A stretch of DNA of 5,557 nucleotides from Desulfobacteraceae bacterium (GTDB lineage: Bacteria > Desulfobacterota > DSM-4660 > Desulfatiglandales > B25-G16): assembly GCA_030615565.1 (NCBI GenBank), contig JAUWZC010000155.1, positions 1-5,557 of the forward strand, in the 5' to 3' direction. How positions within the stretch are numbered: the first letter of the stretch is position 1; the number at the start of each line of letters is the position of its first letter. Shown piece by piece: positions 1 to 4,691 of this stretch. The translations under genes and the position numbers were made by a program. Below the pieces are notes generated by a model that saw only the letters and a list, made by a program, of their open reading frames with translations, made no database searches and had not been told where the DNA came from.

Positions 1-5
1 TCATG

Positions 6-27
6 GTCCTGAGCAAAATCGAAGGAC
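6..27. repeat. REP-like palindromic repeat at left edge
   Basis: The sequence reads GTCCT-GAGCAAAATCGA-AGGAC, with a 5-base inverted repeat at its two ends. It closely resembles the dispersed intergenic palindrome GTCCTGAGC...TCGAAGGAC (reverse: GTCCTTCGAC...GCTCAGGAC) that I recall from many bacterial genomes. The centre (CAAAA) is less symmetrical than the common form, so this may be a diverged copy. Only one copy is visible here, so its repeat nature is inferred from memory of the motif. Such elements usually lie between genes, which agrees with the lack of a coding frame at 1-245. Confidence 0.4.
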
Positions 28-166
28 ACACGGACAAAGCTCCTAGAAAACAATGATGAGTTGCTCGTGCACATGGTTTGAAGCGGCACGCTGAGGCCCC
101 CTGTTAGAGGGCATGATGTAAAAAAAGACATCTCCATGCTCATGCGTCTCACCAAGGATAACTATG

Positions 167-185
167 TGGCCTTTAATAAAGGCCA
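167..185. other. Perfect 8-bp hairpin upstream of the ACT gene
   Basis: TGGCCTTT (167-174) and AAAGGCCA (178-185) form a perfect 8-bp stem with a three-base loop. It lies 60 bases before the ACT gene. The stem is followed by GGGGGAG and only then by TTTT (193-196), so it is not a textbook Rho-independent terminator. It could be a weak terminator of an upstream transcript, an RNA-end stabiliser or a protein-binding palindrome. The structure is seen directly; the role is not known. Confidence 0.4.
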
Positions 186-209
186 GGGGGAGTTTTAAAA
201 GAGCTAAAA

Positions 210-218
210 TGTTACAAT
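210..218 (+). promoter_or_regulatory. Possible extended -10 promoter for the ACT gene
   Basis: TG-T-TACAAT combines the TG dinucleotide of an extended -10 element with a hexamer matching TATAAT at five of six positions, in AT-rich surroundings. No good -35 box lies at the usual distance, which extended -10 promoters can tolerate. Transcription would begin near 225 and give a leader of about 20 bases that still includes the AGGAG site at 233-237. The call rests on sequence match only. Confidence 0.3.
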
Positions 219-245
219 AATTTTTAAACGCCAGGAGCATTATCT

Positions 246-752
246 ATGGAGGAAAATAATAAAATCGGCGGAATTATGCAGAGTAATGGACGTGCGCTGC
301 TAAAAATCATGTCAGTACCTGATCATGCCAGTGTTGCAGGCACTGTATTTAAAGCCATGGGAGAAAATGGTATAAACATCGAACTCCTTGTAGAGAGTTA
401 CGACCTTGATGACTGTGGTAATTTCGCCGTGGTTATAGACCAGAAAGACCTGGATCACGCACTGGAAGTATTAGATGAGTTAAAACCTACAATTGATGCC
501 AAAGCTATCTCTTACACCCCGGATGTGGCCGTAATCACAGTCTTTGCACCTCACTTACGTGAAAAACCCCGCATACACGGTATGATGTTTTCCTCTATAG
601 CGTCTGTAGGAATCAGTTCCCTGGCTATCAGCACCTCTCTTTCCAGTGTGTCGTGTGTAGTAGAGGGCCAGCATCTTAATGCCACTATCCGAGCATTAAC
701 AGAGGCCTTTGATATACTATATGATGTCAAGGAGCGGCCTAAAGATTACTAA
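246..752 (+). CDS. Free-standing tandem ACT-domain protein (aspartokinase regulatory-domain-like)
   Basis: The 168-residue soluble protein consists almost entirely of two ACT domains, at about residues 16-85 and 93-160. The first has the aspartate-kinase pattern VPDHASVAGTVFKAMGENGINIELLVES; shorter signatures are SVPD (23-26) and NGINIELL (41-48). The second carries ISTSLSSVSCVVEG (128-141), matching the ISTSE-(I/V)K(I/V)SCVVD signature of the aspartokinase C-terminal ACT pair, with Leu replacing the usual Glu. In aspartokinases this region binds lysine and/or threonine and controls the kinase. No kinase domain is fused to it, and none fits in the 245 bases upstream, so it is an orphan module. 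It could act in trans, like the beta subunit of alpha2-beta2 aspartokinases, or as a separate amino-acid sensor. The ATG at 246 is chosen because AGGAG (233-237) lies 8 bases upstream and because it includes the conserved lead-in IGGIM. The family call is strong; ligand and partner are unknown. Confidence 0.87.
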   Translation: MEENNKIGGIMQSNGRALLKIMSVPDHASVAGTVFKAMGENGINIELLVESYDLDDCGNFAVVIDQKDLDHALEVLDELKPTIDAKAISYTPDVAVITVFAPHLREKPRIHGMMFSSIASVGISSLAISTSLSSVSCVVEGQHLNATIRALTEAFDILYDVKERPKDY

Positions 753-770
753 TGCCCTACAAAGTCAATT

Positions 771-788
771 TATTGTTGCAAGACAATA
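771..788. other. Small inverted repeat in the ACT-reductase gap
   Basis: TATTGT (771-776) and ACAATA (783-788) are inverted around a six-base loop, 19 bases after the ACT stop codon. The stem is AT-rich and no T-run follows it, so it is at most a weak 3'-end structure. Otherwise the 114-base gap shows only a GGACAGGTCC near-palindrome at 790-799 and no clear promoter. Confidence 0.2.
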
Positions 789-866
789 GGGACAGGTCCT
801 CTCGAACACAACTATTCGGTGGAATGTAATGGCCTCTAATCTTAAATAAACGATCGAGGATACTAT

Positions 867-1679
867 TTGAGTCAGGATTTTACCCATACCAAATTCGGAA
901 ACACCGGTATTACTGTATGCCGGCTTGGTCTGTCTGCTACCTACCGTCCAGGCAAGAGAGCCATCTATAAAGCACTGGATGAGGGAGTAGATTTTTTCTT
1001 CTGCTACGGTTTTGACACACACATGATCAGCGTGTTGCGTGATGTTCTAAAAAACAACAGAGAAAACTATAGTGTCGTCACCGGAGCATATAACCTTCTT
1101 TGGACTTACCCAAATCTTCGCCGCACTCTGGAGAAGAGGCTCCGTCAATTGCACACCGACTATATCGACGTTTTTCTCTTTCTGGGGGTGATAAAAGAAA
1201 AACATTTCACTGAGCAAGTTAGAGAAGAGCTTTACCGTTTGCGCGAAGAGGGTAAGGCACGCTTTGTTGGTATCTCTACCCACAATCGTAAGTTCGCTGG
1301 CAAGCTTGCAGCTGAGGGCGCCCTTGATGTTATAATGATGCGTTACAATGCTGCTCACCGTGGCGCTGAGCAAGATATCTTTCCCTATCTAAATCAATAC
1401 AATCCGGGCGTGGTGAGTTACACTGCTACCCGCTGGCGTTATTTGCTCAAAAGGCCACAAGGCTGGCCAAAAAAAGGTCTCATTCCTACCGCAGGTATGT
1501 GCTACCGCTTTGTGCTGTCTAATCCTCACGTTGATGTCTGCTTGACAGCCCCTTCAAACATAAAACAGCTCAAGGAAAATCTGGTCGCATTCCGCCAAGG
1601 CCCGCTTGGGGAGGATGAAATGGAGTTTATGCGAAAGTTTGGCGATGAAGTGCACCATAGAAAAAAATGGTTTATGTAA
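867..1679 (+). CDS. Divergent aldo/keto reductase-fold protein lacking the catalytic tetrad
   Basis: The 270-residue protein has clear aldo/keto reductase landmarks: an N-terminal FGNTGITVCRLGLS strand (10-23), ALDEGVDFF (37-45), RLRQLHTDYIDVF (91-103), LREEGKARFVGISTHNR (125-141), MMRYNAAHRGAE (158-169) and a C-terminal segment with YRFVLSNPHVDVCLTAPSN (213-231). These resemble NADPH-dependent TIM-barrel oxidoreductases. However, the usual tetrad Asp-Tyr-Lys-His is not where expected: GxNFFDT...YG reads GVDFFFCYGFDT, the TK of the next strand reads VVTG (70-73), and the His after YIDLYxxH reads FLFLG (103-107). It may bind a nucleotide cofactor with altered or no reductase activity. The TTG at 867 is chosen because GAGGA (856-860) ends 6 bases upstream and the N-terminal strand follows at once. 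It is separated from the ACT gene by 114 bases, so co-transcription is possible but not shown. Fold call strong; substrate unknown. Confidence 0.85.
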   Translation: MSQDFTHTKFGNTGITVCRLGLSATYRPGKRAIYKALDEGVDFFFCYGFDTHMISVLRDVLKNNRENYSVVTGAYNLLWTYPNLRRTLEKRLRQLHTDYIDVFLFLGVIKEKHFTEQVREELYRLREEGKARFVGISTHNRKFAGKLAAEGALDVIMMRYNAAHRGAEQDIFPYLNQYNPGVVSYTATRWRYLLKRPQGWPKKGLIPTAGMCYRFVLSNPHVDVCLTAPSNIKQLKENLVAFRQGPLGEDEMEFMRKFGDEVHHRKKWFM

Positions 1680-1697
1680 GCGCACCCCATTAAAAGG

Positions 1698-1725
1698 TTT
1701 TGAATAGCAGTGCCTGCATTCAAAA
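1698..1725. terminator. Long hairpin between reductase and nitrilase genes, possible terminator
   Basis: TTTTGAAT (1698-1705) plus GCAG (1707-1710) pair with CTGC (1714-1717) plus ATTCAAAA (1718-1725). The result is a 12-bp stem with a single bulged A at 1706 and a three-base loop TGC. It begins 18 bases after the reductase stop codon and lies in the middle of a 71-base gap, a typical place for a transcript end. A T-run does not directly follow the stem on the + strand, so terminator function is inferred from position and stability. An operator or mRNA-stabilising role remains possible. Confidence 0.45.
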
Positions 1726-1739
1726 TATCGGAACCATAT

Positions 1740-1745
1740 AGGAGG
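1740..1745 (+). promoter_or_regulatory. Consensus Shine-Dalgarno AGGAGG deciding a TTG start
   Basis: AGGAGG is a perfect anti-16S match and lies 5 bases before the TTG codon at 1751. It supports TTG as the true start of the nitrilase gene; the encoded MKIGFIQFAP-type strand is the expected first beta strand of the family. The strong site probably offsets the weak start codon. Confidence 0.7.
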
Positions 1746-1750
1746 AGAAA

Positions 1751-2557
1751 TTGAAGATCGGTTTTATTCAATTTGCACCCATATTGGGCGATGTACAAGC
1801 AACGATTCGTAAAATTGATGGGTTAATTGATCAAAGTAAAATCACAGACATTTTGGTATTACCAGAATTATGTAATTCTGGTTATAACTTTAACTCTTTC
1901 GAGGAAGCCTGGGAAACATCAGAAGAGATAGAAAATAGCATTTTTATCAATTACCTAAAATCTAAATGCAAGCAATTAAACCTATATATTGTATCTGGCT
2001 TTAATGAGAGAGATAATAAAGCTTTGTATAACTCAGCCATACTTATTGGCCCTAAAGGATATATTGGCAAATACCGTAAGCTTCATTTATTTATGAATGA
2101 AAAAGATTATTTTAAACCAGGAAACATTGGCTTGCCAGTTTTCGACATAGGATTGTGCAAAATAGGTATGCTTGTTTGTTTTGATTGGATATTCCCAGAA
2201 GTATGGAGAATATTAGCTCTAAAAGGTGCAGAAATCATTTGCCACCCTTCAAACCTTATATTGCCAGGGCTAGCTCAGAAGGCTGTCCCAATCCATGCAC
2301 TCATCAATCGTGTTTACATTGTTACTGCAAATAGAATTGGAAGTGAAGGAGATCTATCATTCACAGGTCTTTCAACAATTGCAACTCCCATGGGTAACAT
2401 ACTTTTCCAAGCCTCCCAGATAAAAGAAGAAACTGTAATCAAAGATATTGATATTACAATGGCAAGAGATAAAATAATTACAAAGAGAAATGATCTATTC
2501 AGCGATCGAAGGCCAGAGGAATATTTGCTATTGATAGAAAAAGACGTCAAAGGCTGA
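1751..2557 (+). CDS. Nitrilase-superfamily carbon-nitrogen hydrolase
   Basis: The 268-residue cytoplasmic enzyme is of full length for the superfamily, which hydrolyses non-peptide C-N bonds in nitriles, amides and carbamyl compounds. The catalytic triad is intact: Glu39 in LPELCNSGY, Lys110 in GKYRKLHLF and Cys143 in VCFDWIFPE, with the supporting Glu117 in NEKDYF. From memory, motifs such as PELxxxGYNF, GPKGYIGKYRKLHLF, CFDWxFPExxRxLALKGA and the ending LFSDRRPEEY are very close to the Pyrococcus nitrilases PaNit/PH0642, which act on small aliphatic dinitriles; the natural substrate is unknown. Eight sampled 60-base lines of the gene average about 33% GC, against about 47% in four lines of the gene before it, suggesting separate ancestry. 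The gene stands alone, with a hairpin before it and an AT-rich promoter-like spacer after it. Superfamily call near certain; exact substrate not determined. Confidence 0.93.
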   Translation: MKIGFIQFAPILGDVQATIRKIDGLIDQSKITDILVLPELCNSGYNFNSFEEAWETSEEIENSIFINYLKSKCKQLNLYIVSGFNERDNKALYNSAILIGPKGYIGKYRKLHLFMNEKDYFKPGNIGLPVFDIGLCKIGMLVCFDWIFPEVWRILALKGAEIICHPSNLILPGLAQKAVPIHALINRVYIVTANRIGSEGDLSFTGLSTIATPMGNILFQASQIKEETVIKDIDITMARDKIITKRNDLFSDRRPEEYLLLIEKDVKG

Positions 2558-2579
2558 AATATTGTGATCCATTATAACA

Positions 2580-2609
2580 TTGAATTTTTTCAATATTAAA
2601 TGCTATAGT
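2580..2609 (+). promoter_or_regulatory. Possible sigma-70 promoter upstream of the EEP gene
   Basis: TTGAAT (2580-2585, four of six matches to TTGACA) and TATAGT (2604-2609, five of six to TATAAT) are separated by 18 bases in very AT-rich sequence. The start point would be near 2616, about 60 bases before the ATG at 2677. The same spacer holds a 7-base inverted repeat, AATATTG (2558-2564) with CAATATT (2591-2597), which overlaps the end of the nitrilase transcript region and could affect either gene. The evidence is sequence match only. Confidence 0.33.
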
Positions 2610-2676
2610 ACGATATTTACTTCACTACGAAAAACCTCATTGAAGAGCACAGGGCTTCCCGGAAAGGAAAATATTT

Positions 2677-3564
2677 ATGCTAAGTACTGTCTCCCAATTC
2701 CATGGAAACCAAAAACCTAGTACATGTAAACTCAGGCTTCTCAGTTATAACATACATCTTGGGATTGCCACGAATAGATATCACCACTACCTCACCCGTA
2801 GCTGGGCACATATATTGCCATACCCACAAAGTCTTCAGAATTTGGGGAGAATTGCACGCCTTATACGAAATTTTGATGTTGTAGGCCTTCAGGAGCTTGA
2901 CGGTGGTAGCCTTAGAAGTGGATTTATAAATCAAACTGAATACCTAAGTGACAAGGCGGATTTTCCCTTCAAATATCCCAAGGTCAACCGCAATATGGGT
3001 ATGGTAGCACAGCACACTATGGGGGTTTTGAGTAGATTCGCCTCTATAGGGGTAAGCATGCATAGTCTGCCAGGCATTATACGTGGGCGCGGCGCCCTAG
3101 TAGTACGTTTTGGAGACCGCGACAATTCTCTTGATCTGGTGCTCGTTCACCTTGCACTTGGTACCCGGTCTCGAATTAAACAAATAAATTATCTCATAAA
3201 TTTGGTGAAAGGATGTCAACATGTAATCCTGATGGGTGATCTGAACTGCGTGGCAGACAGTAAGGAGATGGATCTGCTGAGTAAAAACACAGGTCTGCGT
3301 TTGCCTATATCCAAACTGCCAACCTATCCAAGCTGGAATCCCAAGCGGCATATTGATCATATACTGGTCTCACCAAGCATTCAGATTGATAAGGTGGAGG
3401 TGCTTAACTATCCGTTGTCAGACCACTTGCCCATTGCAATGGAAGTTTCCCTTCCAAATAAAATGGGCATGAATTTAGTCAGGTCCTCATCCTTCTATAA
3501 TGGAAAGTCTAATGATTTAGTTCAACCGGCTTCCGGAGCCGGGCATTTAAATTCAATCTGTTAA
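2677..3564 (+). CDS. Endonuclease/exonuclease/phosphatase (EEP) family metal-dependent hydrolase
   Basis: The 295-residue protein has the full EEP (DNase I-like) set of motifs. Asn25 lies in LLSYNIH, the metal ligand Glu73 in VVGLQELD, His158 in LVHLALG, Asp188 and Asn190 in LMGDLNC, Asp227 in HIDHILVS, and Asp249-His250 in LSDHLPIAMEV. These residues bind Mg2+ and cleave phosphodiester or phosphomonoester bonds in nucleic acids, phosphoinositides or similar substrates. Sequence alone does not tell which. No signal peptide or membrane segment is seen, so it is probably cytoplasmic. The core ends near residue 260; the remaining 35 residues are a Ser/Asn-rich tail not typical of the domain, and its codons include a GC-rich hairpin. 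The ATG at 2677 is supported by AAGGA (2664-2668) 8 bases upstream. It is flanked by gaps of 119 and 88 bases and is probably its own unit. Confidence 0.9.
   Translation: MLSTVSQFHGNQKPSTCKLRLLSYNIHLGIATNRYHHYLTRSWAHILPYPQSLQNLGRIARLIRNFDVVGLQELDGGSLRSGFINQTEYLSDKADFPFKYPKVNRNMGMVAQHTMGVLSRFASIGVSMHSLPGIIRGRGALVVRFGDRDNSLDLVLVHLALGTRSRIKQINYLINLVKGCQHVILMGDLNCVADSKEMDLLSKNTGLRLPISKLPTYPSWNPKRHIDHILVSPSIQIDKVEVLNYPLSDHLPIAMEVSLPNKMGMNLVRSSSFYNGKSNDLVQPASGAGHLNSIC
3526..3542. other. GC-rich hairpin inside the 3' end of the EEP gene
   Basis: CCGGCT (3526-3531) and AGCCGG (3537-3542) form a perfect 6-bp GC-rich stem with a five-base loop TCCGG, followed by GCATTTAAATT. It lies about 20 bases before the stop codon, within the non-conserved tail. 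It looks like a terminator stem with a poor T-tract. It may help end the transcript or protect its 3' end. Confidence 0.35.
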
Positions 3565-3640
3565 ACGGTCGCATATAAGTTAATTTCAGCTGCGGTCATG
3601 ATATATCAAATACGTGGCTATACCATTCTATCGATTCAGC

Positions 3641-3645
3641 AGGAG
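3641..3645 (+). promoter_or_regulatory. Shine-Dalgarno AGGAG deciding the GGDEF gene start
   Basis: AGGAG ends 7 bases before the ATG at 3653. It selects this start over the in-frame GTG at 3614, which lies 13 codons upstream and has no purine-rich site in front of it. The 13 extra residues would also lie outside any recognised domain. Confidence 0.7.
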
Positions 3646-3652
3646 TTGCGTT

Positions 3653-4672
3653 ATGTTTGATAACGATGAAATCCTGGAAAACATTACAGTTAACGAAGAA
3701 ATTGCAAAAAAGCTCTTTGAAATCGAGGTGAGCATTCTTTCCATCGGCAACTTTAAAGATTTTTTCGAAAAATTGCTCCTATTAATTGAGGAAAAATTTG
3801 GAATCCCTCACGTGTGGATTTCCATCATTAGCGAGAACGATATTTCGCATCTTATAGAAGCATTAAAATCATCACAATTTCTTAAAGAACGACTGAACAT
3901 TGTGGAAAGAACTGTATTCTTAAACCTTGTCAAAGATGAAAAGAAACCTATGTTAGTCAATGCGTATTTGAGGCCTTTTTATAGGCTGCTGCCTAAAAAT
4001 GAGAAGTATTTTGCCAAGTCTTTGGCCATTGTTCCTCTTGTTCTTGACGGGGAGCTGATTGGCAGCTTGAATCTAGGTGATTTTTCCGGCTTCCGCTTTC
4101 AACCTAATATGGATACTTTTTTTCTTTCCCAGCTCGCTGTGAAAATCTCAGTTTGCCTTTCCAATGTCACTGCTCGAGAAAAGCTTAAGTATCTCGCAAC
4201 AAGAGATGCGCTTACCGGCCTTTTTAACCGAAGGGAAATGGAAAACATATTGGAACGAGAATTCAGTCGGGCTACCCGCTATGGCACTCCTTTATCCTTG
4301 TTATTCATTGACTGTGATGATTTTAAAATGGTGAATGATTCTTATGGTCATAGCTGCGGAGATGCATTGCTCCAGTACATAGCAGATAAAATGATGGGAA
4401 TGATCCGAAGAGGCGATATAGCCTTTAGGCTTGCAGGTGATGAGTTTGTTATCATTTTGCCCAATCAGACCTCAAAGGAAGCAATGAAAGTTTCAGAGCG
4501 ACTCCGTAGTTTTTTCCAAAAAAATCCAATGAAATTTAATGATACTATTATTCCCATTTCCTTTAGCTGGCGAATAGCATCGAGTGAAGATCCGGAAGTC
4601 ATGAGCCCTGTGGCTCTTCTAAATAAAGCAGATAAACACCTCTATGAAGCCAAAAAACAAAAAAAGGCTTAA
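3653..4672 (+). CDS. DUF484/GAF-like sensor diguanylate cyclase (GGDEF domain, AGDEF variant)
   Basis: The 339-residue protein has an N-terminal GAF-like DUF484 region at about residues 15-172, with hallmark GSLNLGDFSGFRFQP (137-151) and MDTFFLSQLA (153-162). A short connecting helix follows, then a GGDEF domain (about 180-335). The latter makes cyclic di-GMP from two GTP. Visible elements are DALTGLFNRR (185-194), the metal-site FIDCDDFKMVNDSYGH (218-233) with Asp220, and the signature loop AGDEF (261-265). AGDEF variants can be active. An inhibitory-site RxxD (Arg252-Asp255) lies exactly five residues before the loop, so product feedback is likely. The usual SxGxA after the signature strand reads SFSWRIA (303-309), an odd change. 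No membrane segment is seen, so the protein should be cytosolic and respond to an internal signal. The YhaM-like gene starts 19 bases after its stop and is probably co-transcribed. Confidence 0.92.
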   Translation: MFDNDEILENITVNEEIAKKLFEIEVSILSIGNFKDFFEKLLLLIEEKFGIPHVWISIISENDISHLIEALKSSQFLKERLNIVERTVFLNLVKDEKKPMLVNAYLRPFYRLLPKNEKYFAKSLAIVPLVLDGELIGSLNLGDFSGFRFQPNMDTFFLSQLAVKISVCLSNVTAREKLKYLATRDALTGLFNRREMENILEREFSRATRYGTPLSLLFIDCDDFKMVNDSYGHSCGDALLQYIADKMMGMIRRGDIAFRLAGDEFVIILPNQTSKEAMKVSERLRSFFQKNPMKFNDTIIPISFSWRIASSEDPEVMSPVALLNKADKHLYEAKKQKKA

Positions 4673-4691
4673 AATGGATATAGGCAAATAA

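Noticed and set aside
3..56. A 17-codon + strand frame beginning ATGGTCCTGAGC
   Set aside because: It begins inside the REP-like palindrome, has no visible ribosome site and is too short to judge; probably chance.
96..112. Imperfect hairpin GCCCCCT-gtt-AGAGGGC as a terminator
   Set aside because: It has one mismatch in a 7-bp stem and no T-run follows on either strand; the nearby A-run lies on the wrong side for a minus-strand terminator.
43..240. A 65-codon open frame on the minus strand in the leading non-coding region
   Set aside because: No ribosome binding site precedes its ATG, the product shows no recognisable domain, and the region carries palindromes and promoter-like sequence typical of intergenic DNA.
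790..799. GGACAGGTCC followed by TCGAA as a second REP-like copy
   Set aside because: It shares only short pieces with the motif at 6-27, and the arms do not form the same palindrome.
2314..2550. A 78-codon minus-strand frame opposite the nitrilase gene
   Set aside because: It lies fully antisense to a gene with an intact catalytic triad; it is hydrophobic by shadow effect and has no domain.
3566..3597. Two CGGTC direct repeats in the gap before the GGDEF gene as an operator or regulator site
   Set aside because: A five-base repeat is too short to support a site, and no matching promoter elements were found around it.
3614..3652. N-terminal extension of the GGDEF protein from a GTG start
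   Set aside because: No ribosome site precedes the GTG, whereas AGGAG sits 7 bases before the ATG at 3653, and the extra 13 residues match nothing.
4674..4691. Five-codon leader ORF (ATG to TAA) just before the YhaM-like gene
   Set aside because: It could be a translational-coupling device because its TAA abuts the ATG, but it lacks its own ribosome site and is short enough to occur by chance.
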